Origin: Cyclobacterium sp. 1_MG-2023 | Lineage (GTDB): Bacteria > Bacteroidota > Bacteroidia > Cytophagales > Cyclobacteriaceae | NCBI RefSeq assembly: GCF_030546805.1 | Contig: NZ_JAUOPC010000009.1 | Span: 1-64,000, forward strand | Direction: 5' to 3' | DNA: 64,000 nt | In this document: piece after piece, positions 34,652 through 44,450 of the stretch | How the letters are laid out: each line of letters starts with the position of its first letter | How positions within the stretch are numbered: position 1 is the first letter of the stretch | Translations under genes and position numbers: made by a program | Notes under the pieces: model-generated | Databases searched by the model: none | What the model saw: only the letters and a program-made list of their open reading frames with translations | What the model was told of the DNA's origin: nothing

Positions 34652-35158
34652 GAAGGATATGACTTGATAGAAATTATTGCAATTTTCATAAAATAATACA
34701 AACAGTTTGGAAAAATGGTCAATCAGAATAATAGGAGGTAAAAATAAGGACTATCTGCATTTTATATTGGTAAAAACTTAATTTAATTATTAAAATTTTT
34801 ACCTTAATCATAGATCCTAGCTAAAATTTTTACTTTTTAAGGGGCATTAATTTTAAATTAAATTATTTCAAAGGTAAGAGAGTTGTCAGGGAAATATATT
34901 TTTCCTTATATTAGCATCAAAACCGCCCAACATTAGTAATAACCTCATGAATTTCTTGATCTTTTGGTCAAATTATGGTCTACAGCACCATAATTTAACC
35001 AATTATTCCTGATTGAATGTGTTTTACTTAATATTGGGTTTTTTTGTTAGTCTCGGAATGATTCGAGAGGTATTGCTGAGAACCAGCGATTTTCAAGTAA
35101 AAATTTAACTATTGGAAAAATTCCATTAGTCATTTAAATTAAATTTGTTCATTTACTT
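34652..35158. promoter_or_regulatory. Upstream region of susC with a large operator-like dyad
   Basis: About 500 AT-rich bases. The notable element is the dyad GGTCAAATTATGGT (34966-34979) / ACCATAATTTAACC (34987-35000), 14-bp arms with one mismatch and a 7-base spacer, about 160 bases before the susC ATG. It looks like a regulator or activator site for the SusCD operon. The remainder holds no gene that I can support. Confidence 0.55.
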
Positions 35159-38100
35159 ATGAAAAAAAGATTACTCGTGTTTTTTCTGGCCTTGTTTACA
35201 ATACAAGCAATGGCGCAGAATCGAACCGTCACAGGAACTGTGACGGACGCAGACGCTGATGCCCCATTACCGGGAGTCAGTATATTGGTAAAAGGGACCA
35301 ATACAGGTACTATCACTGACATTGATGGTAATTATAGTGTTGATGTCGCTGGGCCATCTGCTGTTTTGGTATTTTCCTATCTAGGATATGGAAAAACTGA
35401 AAGGGCTGTTGGAAACAATAGTGAAATCAATGTAGCTCTTGAAGCTGAAGAATCAGCTCTTTCCGAAGTAGTAGTAACTGCCTTTGGTTTGGAAAGAGAA
35501 AAGAAAGCTTTGACCTACACTACTCAAGAAGTTAATACAGAAGAGCTTACTCAAGCAAGAGAGCTAAATGTTGTAAACTCTCTTTCCGGTAAAGTAGCAG
35601 GTCTTTCCATTAATCGGTCAGGTACTGGTGTTGGTGGATCTACGAGGGTAGTATTAAGGGGTAACAGATCCATTAGTGGAGACAGTCAGCCTCTTTATAT
35701 TGTTGATGGTGTTCCTGCCAAAGGAATTGAAACCATTAACCCTGATGATATCGAAAGTATCAACGTATTGAAAGGTCCAAATGCAGCAGCACTTTATGGT
35801 AGCCGTGCAAATAACGGTGCCATCGTGGTAACTACTAAAAGAGGATCAGAGGGTGGATTCAAAGTAAGCTTAAATACTTCTTATATGTTTGATCAGCCTT
35901 TGATTTTGACTAACTATCAAAATGAATATGGTCAAGGAAGTAATGGTGTTTATTCTCCAACGTCTGAATTTTCTTGGGGACCTGCTTTAGATGGATCTAC
36001 TGTTGCTCATTGGTCTCCGGATCCAAACAGAGCGTCTGATACTTATTCTTATTCTCCTCAGCCTGACAATGTAAGCGATTTCTATCAAACCGGTCATAAC
36101 TTGGCTACTACATTGGCTATCAGTGGTGGTAATGAAAGAAACCAAACTTACTTCTCTTATACTTATACGGATGCAGCCGGTGTTGTACCTGGAAATGAGT
36201 TGGGAAGACATAGTATTAACTTGAGGTTGACTAACAAATTGACTGATAAATTGACTTTAGATTCTAAAATCAATTATATCCGTCAGGATATCGACAACCA
36301 ACTGTCTACAGGTGAGAATTATGCTAACCCAACAAGACATATAGTAAGGTTGCCTAGAAATATCACAACTGCGGACATTTCTAATTTTGAGTACATTGAT
36401 GAGTCAGGCCTATTGCGTCAGAATTATTTCAATCCTGGATCCAATGGTGGTGCGAACCCTTATTGGGCAGCAAACAGAAACCTTAAGAGTGATACTTTTG
36501 ACAGAATTGTGGCTTTTAGTTCATTGAACTACGAAGTTACTGAAGGTTTAACGGTATTAGGTAGGGTTTCTATGGACCGTACTTTCAGTTCTGGAGAAGA
36601 TAAGTATTACAATGATACTTATATCATTGCACAGAATGGTAGGTATACTGTTAGCCAGGCTGAAAGCATGGAGATCAATACTGACTTCTTGATTTCTTAT
36701 GAGAAAACATTGAGTGATGATTGGTATTTCAATATCAATGCAGGTGGAAACTCTAGAATCAACAGAAACTCTAGCTTGTCCTCTAATACTGGCCAAAACA
36801 TGGTCGTTCCAAACTATTTTGCTTTAAGTAACACTTCTCAAGTTGTTTCTTCCTATGGTGTAGGTAGTCCTAAAGATGTAAATTCACTTTACGCTTTTGG
36901 TCAGTTGTCATGGAAAAATGCCATCTTCTTGGACATTACTGCCAGAAATGACTGGTCGTCTACATTGCCACAAGAAAACTGGTCATTCTTCTACCCATCT
37001 GTAGGTCTTAATGCGGTGATTTCTGATTTATTTGAATTCCCTTCTTGGTTTACTTTTGCTAAAGCAAGAGGTTCATTTGCAGAAGTGGGTAATGATACCA
37101 GTCCATATCAATTGCAAAGAACTGCTGCTTTTGCTGCAGGTGGTATAGGTGGTTATGTTTCTTTAAGTACACAATTGCCAAATGCTAATTTACTTCCAGA
37201 AACCACAAGATCTATTGAATTAGGTACTGACTTAAGGTTCTTGGATAACCGATTGGGTTTTGATTTCACTTACTACAAAACCAATTCATTCGACCAATTA
37301 TTTACAGTTGCTTTACCAGTAGGTTCCGGAGCTTCCAGCTTCTTTACCAACGGTGGAGATATTCAGAATGAAGGAATTGAAGTAGTGCTTAACATCACTC
37401 CTGTTAGAAGAGCTGATTTTGATTGGAATATCACTACTAACTTCGCTAGAAATATTTCAATGGTTAACGAAATTAACGATGAGAGACCAAGTATCGTTGT
37501 CGGAAGTGATTTCTTGAGAGAATTTAGAATTGAAGAAGGTTTGCCATTTGGTGAAGTATATTCTAGAGGTTATTTGAGAAATGATGATGGAGCTGTAATC
37601 GTTGGAGAGAATGGTGTTCCATTGAGTACTCCAGGTAAAACTGTTAGAGTTGGAAATTATAATCCAATTTGGACTGGTGGTATCCAAAACACATTCAAAT
37701 ACAAAAACTTCACTGCCAACTTTACTATTGATTTCAGACAAGGAGGTAGCATTTCTTCTTTCACCAATGCTGTAGCTTATGCTGATGGTGTAACTGAAGA
37801 AACGCTTCAAGGTAGAGATGGTGGTTTGATCTTCGGTGATAACTTTATGTCAGATGAAACTGCTGTAATGCAACTTGAAGATGGAACCTACGCGCCCAAT
37901 ACTATCGAAACAACTGCTGAGCTGTTTTGGGTAAATATGGGAGGTAGAAATGCACCTATTGGAGAAGTATTCTCTGTATCTGCTACCAACATCAGAATGA
38001 GAGAAGCTGTGATCGGTTATGCTGTTCCTGCTAGTAAACTAGAAGGATTGCCTTTGAGCTCTGTAAGTATTTCTTTCGTAGCTAGAAACTTATTCTTCTT

Positions 38101-38227
38101 CTTAAATGAAGCTGGAAATATTGATCCAGATGTAACCACTGGAACATCTGCTGCGGCTGTAGGATTTGACTCCTTCGCTCCGCCGACTGCCAGATCTTTT
38201 GGTTTTAATCTTAATTTAGGATTTTAA
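35159..38227 (+). CDS. SusC/RagA-family TonB-dependent outer-membrane transporter
   Basis: A 1022-residue SusC-type receptor. Signal peptide MKKRLLVFFLALFTIQAMAQ; a carboxypeptidase-D-like regulatory domain (about 22-105, TVTGTVTDADADAPLPGVSILVKGT); a plug domain (about 110-225, with GLSINRSGTGVGGSTRVVLRGNRSI and VDGVPAKG); then a 22-strand-type barrel ending FGFNLNLGF. It imports an oligomeric or complex nutrient powered by TonB. The next gene is its SusD partner, 11 bases away. The substrate cannot be read from this protein; the adjacent enzymes suggest an N-acylated compound. Confidence 0.93.
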   Translation: MKKRLLVFFLALFTIQAMAQNRTVTGTVTDADADAPLPGVSILVKGTNTGTITDIDGNYSVDVAGPSAVLVFSYLGYGKTERAVGNNSEINVALEAEESALSEVVVTAFGLEREKKALTYTTQEVNTEELTQARELNVVNSLSGKVAGLSINRSGTGVGGSTRVVLRGNRSISGDSQPLYIVDGVPAKGIETINPDDIESINVLKGPNAAALYGSRANNGAIVVTTKRGSEGGFKVSLNTSYMFDQPLILTNYQNEYGQGSNGVYSPTSEFSWGPALDGSTVAHWSPDPNRASDTYSYSPQPDNVSDFYQTGHNLATTLAISGGNERNQTYFSYTYTDAAGVVPGNELGRHSINLRLTNKLTDKLTLDSKINYIRQDIDNQLSTGENYANPTRHIVRLPRNITTADISNFEYIDESGLLRQNYFNPGSNGGANPYWAANRNLKSDTFDRIVAFSSLNYEVTEGLTVLGRVSMDRTFSSGEDKYYNDTYIIAQNGRYTVSQAESMEINTDFLISYEKTLSDDWYFNINAGGNSRINRNSSLSSNTGQNMVVPNYFALSNTSQVVSSYGVGSPKDVNSLYAFGQLSWKNAIFLDITARNDWSSTLPQENWSFFYPSVGLNAVISDLFEFPSWFTFAKARGSFAEVGNDTSPYQLQRTAAFAAGGIGGYVSLSTQLPNANLLPETTRSIELGTDLRFLDNRLGFDFTYYKTNSFDQLFTVALPVGSGASSFFTNGGDIQNEGIEVVLNITPVRRADFDWNITTNFARNISMVNEINDERPSIVVGSDFLREFRIEEGLPFGEVYSRGYLRNDDGAVIVGENGVPLSTPGKTVRVGNYNPIWTGGIQNTFKYKNFTANFTIDFRQGGSISSFTNAVAYADGVTEETLQGRDGGLIFGDNFMSDETAVMQLEDGTYAPNTIETTAELFWVNMGGRNAPIGEVFSVSATNIRMREAVIGYAVPASKLEGLPLSSVSISFVARNLFFFLNEAGNIDPDVTTGTSAAAVGFDSFAPPTARSFGFNLNLGF

Positions 38228-38238
38228 AAAATTTGAAG

Positions 38239-39861
38239 ATGATAAAAATTTCTAAAATAGCAATGGGTTTATCCGTCGCAGCACTATCACTTGGTGCTTG
38301 TACGGAAAACTTTGAAGAGTTGAATACCCGACCAGATGCCCTAGTTGCAGAGAATTTGGACAAAAACTTATTGGGTAATGCATTCGCAAATGCACAAGCT
38401 CGTGCCATGTACCTAGCTCCAGGAGGAGGTACTTCAGGTTTTCAGATTGCCCAAAGTTTATTTGGCGACTTGTACTCTCAGTACTTTGCCACCACTCAAG
38501 TAAACTTTGACTCTGATCGTTATACACAAGTAGGTTCTTGGTCTAATAGTGCTTGGAATTACTACTACGGACAAGCCGCTCCGGTTATCCAATTTGTTGA
38601 AGAATTCTCTGAAACAAATGAGCTTCCGATTGAAAATGCCATGATTAAGGTATGGAAAGTAGCCGGATACCATAGAATTACTGATTATTGGGGTCCAATT
38701 ATCTATTCTAACTTTGGCAATGGTGAAACTAGTGTAGCTTATGATCCACAAGAAGATATCTACAAAGATTTCTTTACTACGCTTGATGAAGCAGTAACTG
38801 TATTGAAGGCAAATACCGGTAGTACTGCATTTGTTGGTCATGACCAAATATATGGTGGTTCTGTAGACAAGTGGTTAACATTTGCTAACACCCTTAGATT
38901 AAGATTAGCCATGAGAATCAGGTTTGTAGAGCCTGCTCTAGCCCAATCTGAAGCTGAGAAAGCTGTAGCTGATGGAGTGATGGCAACCAATGATGATGGT
39001 GCTGAAATCCTTACCACAATCAACTCAAGAAACCCATACTGGATCATTACCAACTGGGGTGAGTACAGAATGAGTGCATTGATGGAAAGTGTAATGGTAG
39101 GTTATGATGATCCTCGTACTGGTGTATTCTTCAGTGAGACTGTTGATTATCAGAACACCGGAGAAGGAGAGCCTTACCAAGGTCTAAGAAACGGACTTTC
39201 TAGAGAAGAATTGGGTACGCCTAATTTGAACGATCTAAATTCAGATATGGGAACTATATTCCTTAATGAAGGTAGAGGAGGAAGTGCTGCCGGTGAACCT
39301 TGGAGAGTATTGAGTGCTGCTGAAGCGCAGTTTTTACTTGCTGAAGGTGCTGCCATTGGTTGGAACATGGGCGGAACAGCTCAGGAATTCTATGAAAAAG
39401 GAATTACTCTTTCTTTGACTGAGTCAAGAGTTGGAGCAACTGCTGATGTTGTGGATGCATATATCAATAGTGAAAATACTCCTAGTGCTGTAACTTACTC
39501 TTACAAGCCTGAGTGGGATATCGCTCCTAGTTCATCTATTCCGGTTAAATTTATGACCGGTGGTAGTTTAGAGGAACAATTGGAACAAATTGGTACGCAA
39601 AAGTGGATCGCTATCTATCCTGATGGTTGGGAAGCTTGGGCTGAGTTAAGAAGAACCAATTACCCTTCTCCTTACCCTCGTTTGAACTCTGACAACTTAG
39701 ATGTTGCTGCAGATGAAGTGATGCCAAGGTTGATCTTCGTTTCAGGTGAATATTCAAATAACCTTGAAGCTGTTGAAGCTGCTGAAGAGTTCCCTGAACT
39801 AGTTAGCCGTGGAGGTAACTTGAATAGCACCAAACTTTGGTGGGATGCAAAAGAAGATTAA
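38239..39861 (+). CDS. SusD/RagB-family nutrient-binding lipoprotein
   Basis: The start ATG 38239 is preferred over TTG 38233; it gives the lipoprotein signal MIKISKIAMG...LSLGAC with lipid Cys21. The 540-residue mature protein has SusD-type helical repeats (LFGDLYSQYFATT, MIKVWKVAGYHRITDYWGPI, KWLTFANTLRLRLAMRI) and the C-terminal QKWIAIYPDGWEAWAELRR. It is the surface lid for the SusC barrel and binds the substrate. A strong terminator follows, so susC-susD form the core operon. Confidence 0.92.
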   Translation: MIKISKIAMGLSVAALSLGACTENFEELNTRPDALVAENLDKNLLGNAFANAQARAMYLAPGGGTSGFQIAQSLFGDLYSQYFATTQVNFDSDRYTQVGSWSNSAWNYYYGQAAPVIQFVEEFSETNELPIENAMIKVWKVAGYHRITDYWGPIIYSNFGNGETSVAYDPQEDIYKDFFTTLDEAVTVLKANTGSTAFVGHDQIYGGSVDKWLTFANTLRLRLAMRIRFVEPALAQSEAEKAVADGVMATNDDGAEILTTINSRNPYWIITNWGEYRMSALMESVMVGYDDPRTGVFFSETVDYQNTGEGEPYQGLRNGLSREELGTPNLNDLNSDMGTIFLNEGRGGSAAGEPWRVLSAAEAQFLLAEGAAIGWNMGGTAQEFYEKGITLSLTESRVGATADVVDAYINSENTPSAVTYSYKPEWDIAPSSSIPVKFMTGGSLEEQLEQIGTQKWIAIYPDGWEAWAELRRTNYPSPYPRLNSDNLDVAADEVMPRLIFVSGEYSNNLEAVEAAEEFPELVSRGGNLNSTKLWWDAKED

Positions 39862-39889
39862 TTGAAAATAAATTGAATATAGATAATAT

Positions 39890-39920
39890 AAAAAGTGCCG
39901 TTTTTAACGGCACTTTTTTT
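39890..39920 (+). terminator. Rho-independent terminator after susD
   Basis: AAAAAGTGCCGTT / AACGGCACTTTTTTT around a 3-base loop. It lies just before the next gene's chosen start, which excludes the upstream ATG at 39895 as a real start. Confidence 0.88.
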
Positions 39921-39945
39921 AGTTTTATACCAAAATGCTAATGCC

Positions 39946-42900
39946 ATGAAAATCAATGCTAAACCTTTGATATATCTTTTTTTGCTGGGAAGCCTCTTTT
40001 CTTGCCAACAGGAAGACCCCAACGCTTTGTTTACTAAAGTTTCTTCTTCCTCATCAGGGATTTCGTTTAATAATTTGGTCAAAGAATCGGATGCTTTCAA
40101 TGTACTTATCTATGGTTATTTTTACCAAGGAGGTGGTGTAGCTGTTGGAGATATTAATAATGATGGTTTACCTGACATTTACTTTACAGGTAATATGATG
40201 GCCAGCAAACTTTTTTTGAATAAAGGGAATTTTGAGTTCGAAGACATTACTAGCAAAGCAGGAGTAGAAGCTGCAGGCTTATGGAATACCGGGACCACCA
40301 TGGCTGATGTCAATGGGGATGGACTTTTAGATATTTATGTATGTAGGTCAGCAGCGAACAATCCTAGCAATAGAAAAAACCAATTATACATCAATCAGGG
40401 GGATCTCACTTTCAAGGAAGCTTCAGCCGAATATGGCTTGGATGATCCCGGATATTCAACGCAGGCCTCTTTTTTCGATTATGACAATGATGGGGACCTG
40501 GACATGTTTCTGCTGAACCATTCTACCCAAGAATATGCAGGATTTAGTAGAATAGACGGGTCTTTTAAAACCAGAACAGGAGATTTTTTAGGTGATCGTT
40601 TGTATAGAAATGACAATGGTCAATTTGTGGACGTTACCCAAGAAAGTGGCATCATCGACAATGTTTTGGGTTTTGGTTTGGCCGTTACAGTGAGTGATTA
40701 CAACAATGATGGTTGGCTGGATATTTATGTGAGCAATGATTATAATGAGGAAGATTACCTTTATTATAACCAGCAGGACGGAACCTTCAAAGAGGATCTT
40801 AGAAATCATATGGGGCATGTGTCTTTGTTTTCCATGGGAGCCGATGCGGCAGACATGAACAATGACCTCTTGCCTGACCTGCTAACCATGGACATGATGC
40901 CCGAATTTAATTTTAACCAAAAGGCAATTTTAGGACCTGAAAATTATAACAAATACAGCGAGTTATTGGACAAGGGGTTTTATCCCCAAAGCATGCGCAA
41001 CATGTTTCACCTAAATCAAGGAAATGGTAATTTTATAGAAATGGCGCAATACAGTGGGATAGCCCATACCGATTGGAGTTGGGCTGTACTGGCTGCTGAT
41101 TTCGATAATGATGGCTGGAAGGACATTTTTATTAGCAATGGTTATGCCCGTAATTATTTGGACATGGATTTCATGAATTATGTGGTGAGTGAACGCATCA
41201 AGGCCAACCAAACGGGTAAGGAAGAAGCTTTGATGGGACTTATAGATAAAATGCCACCTATTTATGTACAAAACTACCTTTACCATAACCAAGGAGATGC
41301 AAGGTTTGTAAATAAAGCCGGAGAATGGGGCTTACAAGATGAAACGGTTTCCAATGCAGCAGCCTATGCCGACTTGGATGGAGATGGAGACCTTGACCTT
41401 ATTGTTTGCCATACCAATGACCCTGTTTCGATCTACAGAAACAACAGTGAGAAATTAACCCAAAACGCTTTTCTAAAAGTTAAACTTAATGGGGCTGGTC
41501 TAAATACAAAAGGAATAGGGGCCAAGGTTTTGGTTTATTCAAATGGAGAAAAATTTCACCAAGAACTGATACCAACTCGTGGTTATCAATCTGCTGTTGA
41601 TCAAGAATTGGTATTTGGTTTGGGAGAAAAGAAATCGATTGATAGCTTACTAGTTTACTGGCCTACAGGTGAGGTTCAGGTGCTTACCGATATTCCTGTC
41701 AATCAAAGTATTGAATTGGCGCAAGTAGAAGGGCAACTTGTAAAGGCTTCTACTGATAAGCCGGTAAAATTCTTTGATGAAGTGCCCGGGGCATTGGGGA
41801 TTGATTTTGTGCATAAGGAGACTAAATTTTTAGATTTTACCCAAGATAGATTGATGCCCAACTCAATGGGGGCGCTCGGACCTAAGTTGGCCATTGCGGA
41901 TGTAAATGGCGATCAATTGGAGGATATTTATATTGGAGGAGGAAAGGATCAGGCGGCAAAACTGTATATTCAAAACCGTCAAGGAGTTTTTTCTACAAGT
42001 AACCAAGCAGCATTTGAAGCCGATCAAGGCTTTACAGACACGGATGCGATTTGGTTGGATGCCAATGGAGATGGAAGACCTGACCTTTATGTAGTCAGTG
42101 GCGGAACTGATTACCCAAAAGATAGTGAGATGTATCAGGATAGGTTGTACATCAACGATGGGAAAGGAAACTTTAGTAGAAATAAAGAGTCACTTCCTTT
42201 AATGCCCATAAGTGGAGGCACAGTGGCAAGCACAGATTTTACAGGTGATGGCTTTCCGGATTTATTTGTTGGAGGACGTTACTTGCCGGGTAACTACCCT
42301 GAGGCACCTAGAAGTTATCTGTTGGCCAATGATGGAAAAGGAAACTTTACGGATGTTACCGTAGATTTTAATGCTGAATTGATGGCACCAGGTATGGTGA
42401 GTGATGCGTGTTTTATTGATACAGACGGTGATGGTAAAGAGGAATTGGTCATTGCAGGAGAATGGATGGGCATTCAATTTTATACCCTGGAGGGCAAAAC
42501 TTTTGTAGCTTCACATCAAGAATTAACGGCAGCAACCAAAGGTTGGTGGTTGAGTTTGTATCCAACTGATATCGATGCTGATGGAGATTTGGATCTATTG
42601 GCGGGTAATTATGGGGAAAACATTGTGTATCAAGCGAGTAAATCCCAGCCGATGCAAGTTGTATTTAAGGATTTTGACAACAATGGAAGAACAGATCCAA
42701 TTTTCAGCTACTATAAGTCAGATACAAGTTCTTTTGCTTTCAGTAGGGATGAAATAATTGGTCAACTTCCAAAGTTGAAAGGGAAATACACAGACTATAA
42801 GTCATTTGCCCAAGCCAGCCTAGAAGATATTTTTAGTCTTTTGGATCTTAGTGATTCAGATACCTTACAAGCAGAAATGCTAGCATCTACACTGTTGCTA

Positions 42901-43248
42901 AATGATGGAAAAGGTAATTTCACTCCTGAAAAATTACCTGCTGAATTTCAGCTGTCTCCACTTTTTGCAATAAGCAAAACTTCTTTTTCCAATGTTGATC
43001 AACCTGTTTTACTAACTGGGGGAAACGTTAGCAAAACCCGTGTGAGTACCGGTAAACTGGATGGGAATCCGGGATTTGTATTTAATATTGATGAGAAAAA
43101 CCTGGACTTAAGTCTTATGCCCGTGCAACAAACAGGCTTATTCTTTCAAGGAGATGTGAGAGATATTCAAACTGTAAAAATCAAAGGAGAAACCTTTATC
43201 ATTTACGCTTTTAATGATTCAGCTCTTCGACTATTTAAACTTAACTAA
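39946..43248 (+). CDS. FG-GAP/VCBS repeat lipoprotein with ASPIC/UnbV domain
   Basis: The start is 39946 (MKINAKPLIYLFLLGSLFSC, lipobox LFSC). The 1100-residue surface lipoprotein has many FG-GAP/VCBS blades with Ca2+-type loops: DINNDGLPDIYFTGN, DVNGDGLLDIYVC, DYDNDGDLDMFLLN, DLDGDGDLDLIVC and DANGDGRPDLYVV. The ASPIC/UnbV domain is at about 505-585 (GIGAKVLVYSNGEKFHQEL...VDQELVFGLG). It probably binds a ligand or partner protein outside the cell and follows susD on the same strand. This SusCD plus ASPIC/UnbV order is common in Cytophagales. Confidence 0.88.
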   Translation: MKINAKPLIYLFLLGSLFSCQQEDPNALFTKVSSSSSGISFNNLVKESDAFNVLIYGYFYQGGGVAVGDINNDGLPDIYFTGNMMASKLFLNKGNFEFEDITSKAGVEAAGLWNTGTTMADVNGDGLLDIYVCRSAANNPSNRKNQLYINQGDLTFKEASAEYGLDDPGYSTQASFFDYDNDGDLDMFLLNHSTQEYAGFSRIDGSFKTRTGDFLGDRLYRNDNGQFVDVTQESGIIDNVLGFGLAVTVSDYNNDGWLDIYVSNDYNEEDYLYYNQQDGTFKEDLRNHMGHVSLFSMGADAADMNNDLLPDLLTMDMMPEFNFNQKAILGPENYNKYSELLDKGFYPQSMRNMFHLNQGNGNFIEMAQYSGIAHTDWSWAVLAADFDNDGWKDIFISNGYARNYLDMDFMNYVVSERIKANQTGKEEALMGLIDKMPPIYVQNYLYHNQGDARFVNKAGEWGLQDETVSNAAAYADLDGDGDLDLIVCHTNDPVSIYRNNSEKLTQNAFLKVKLNGAGLNTKGIGAKVLVYSNGEKFHQELIPTRGYQSAVDQELVFGLGEKKSIDSLLVYWPTGEVQVLTDIPVNQSIELAQVEGQLVKASTDKPVKFFDEVPGALGIDFVHKETKFLDFTQDRLMPNSMGALGPKLAIADVNGDQLEDIYIGGGKDQAAKLYIQNRQGVFSTSNQAAFEADQGFTDTDAIWLDANGDGRPDLYVVSGGTDYPKDSEMYQDRLYINDGKGNFSRNKESLPLMPISGGTVASTDFTGDGFPDLFVGGRYLPGNYPEAPRSYLLANDGKGNFTDVTVDFNAELMAPGMVSDACFIDTDGDGKEELVIAGEWMGIQFYTLEGKTFVASHQELTAATKGWWLSLYPTDIDADGDLDLLAGNYGENIVYQASKSQPMQVVFKDFDNNGRTDPIFSYYKSDTSSFAFSRDEIIGQLPKLKGKYTDYKSFAQASLEDIFSLLDLSDSDTLQAEMLASTLLLNDGKGNFTPEKLPAEFQLSPLFAISKTSFSNVDQPVLLTGGNVSKTRVSTGKLDGNPGFVFNIDEKNLDLSLMPVQQTGLFFQGDVRDIQTVKIKGETFIIYAFNDSALRLFKLN

Positions 43249-43287
43249 TAATTTATGGTCCAGCTTTTGGATCTAGATAAGCTGATT

Positions 43288-43332
43288 GACCGGGGAGGCA
43301 TAGGATAGCCATGCTTCCTCGGTTAATTTTTA
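43288..43332. terminator. Bidirectional terminator-like hairpin
   Basis: ACCGGGGAGGCAT...ATGCTTCCTCGGTT is an imperfect long stem between the convergent genes at 39946 and 43365, with a T-rich tail on the + strand. Confidence 0.6.
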
Positions 43333-43364
43333 ACCTGAGGGAAATTTATTAGGTGCTATTGTTT

Positions 43365-44444
43365 TTATTTCGGTTCGTTTTTATGCCAATAGGAGGCAAG
43401 TATTGATCCGGAGATGTTCATTATGATGCTAAAGACTGCCGGCGCCAAACCCAAGGTGGCCAATTTACCCATTTCTTTGGCAAGTGCACCTGCCATTCCT
43501 CCATTTTGAAGTCCTACTTCTAAGGCAATGGTGCGGGAATCTCTTTCATTAAGTCCCAAAGCCTTACCTGCTGAATACCCTAATAGGTAGCCTGCGATAT
43601 TATGGAGGAGTACCAGCCCCAGCAGAATAAACCCTATGTCCAGCAGGTTGTCACGACCGGATGCCGTAATAAGGACGATGACGATGGCGACTACAGCCAT
43701 AGATAACGTTGGCATAACTTTCTGCAGAGAGGCGATTTTATTTCTGAAAAGGTGGTTTACCAACAAACCTGCTCCAATTGGAATAATGACCATTTTGACA
43801 ATGCTCCACATCATCACAGCTACATCTATTTCTATCATGGAGCCCGCCAACCATTTCATTAAAAATGGGGTTGCAAATGGGGCCAATAAAGTAGATAGGG
43901 CAGTAATGGTTATGGATAGGGCCAGGTTTGCCTTGGCCAAATAGCTGATTACATTTGATGCTACTCCACTGGGAGAGCAGCCTACCAAGATTATTCCTGC
44001 AGCAATTTCCAAAGGTAGACCACTAAAATTAGCAATGGCCCATCCTGACAAAGGCATTAAGGTGAGTTGGCAGGCCAAACCAATAAATACTCCTTTTGGA
44101 TTTTTACCGATTTGAATGAAATCTTTTACAGACATGGCTGTACCCATGCCAAACATGATGAATTGAATCAGTGGGGTGATCAGCTGACTTAAGGCATATC
44201 CTTTATAGGTGATAAAAGGATTTGGGAAGTACAAGGCAATGGTTGCTGAGCAAAAAATCATTATTGTATAGGTATAGCCTTTCAATTTATTATTGATTGA
44301 AAAGGCTATACCTAATAATGCCATAAATCCGATCAGAAATGGTCCTGAGGATTCATGAATTCCTGAAAAGATCAGGTAGAAATATATAGATAGAAGCAAT
44401 ATTGCCAATAGCAATATCGATCGAAAAAGGACTTGCTTTTCCAA
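43365..44444 (-). CDS. BASS-family (bile acid:sodium symporter-like) transporter, paralog 1
   Basis: A 359-residue membrane protein with about 10 hydrophobic segments. It has the conserved BASS segments GMGTAMSVKDF, LVGCSPSGVASNVISYLAKANLALSITITALSTLLAPF and ALEVGLQNGGMAGALA. Members move organic acids, often with Na+, matching the Na+-pumping NQR in the window. It lies 6 bases downstream of a close paralog in the same orientation, so the two are one operon. The adjacent catabolic genes suggest uptake of a deacylated or deaminated acid product. Confidence 0.88.
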   Translation of the reverse strand: MEKQVLFRSILLLAILLLSIYFYLIFSGIHESSGPFLIGFMALLGIAFSINNKLKGYTYTIMIFCSATIALYFPNPFITYKGYALSQLITPLIQFIMFGMGTAMSVKDFIQIGKNPKGVFIGLACQLTLMPLSGWAIANFSGLPLEIAAGIILVGCSPSGVASNVISYLAKANLALSITITALSTLLAPFATPFLMKWLAGSMIEIDVAVMMWSIVKMVIIPIGAGLLVNHLFRNKIASLQKVMPTLSMAVVAIVIVLITASGRDNLLDIGFILLGLVLLHNIAGYLLGYSAGKALGLNERDSRTIALEVGLQNGGMAGALAKEMGKLATLGLAPAVFSIIMNISGSILASYWHKNEPK

Positions 44445-44450
44445 AGGCTT

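Noticed and set aside
38458-38847. Minus-strand frame of 129 codons inside susD
   Set aside because: Antisense to a clear SusD gene; no motif or start context.
39895-39945. Upstream ATG for the FG-GAP lipoprotein
   Set aside because: It lies inside the susD terminator hairpin; the ATG at 39946 gives a proper lipoprotein signal.
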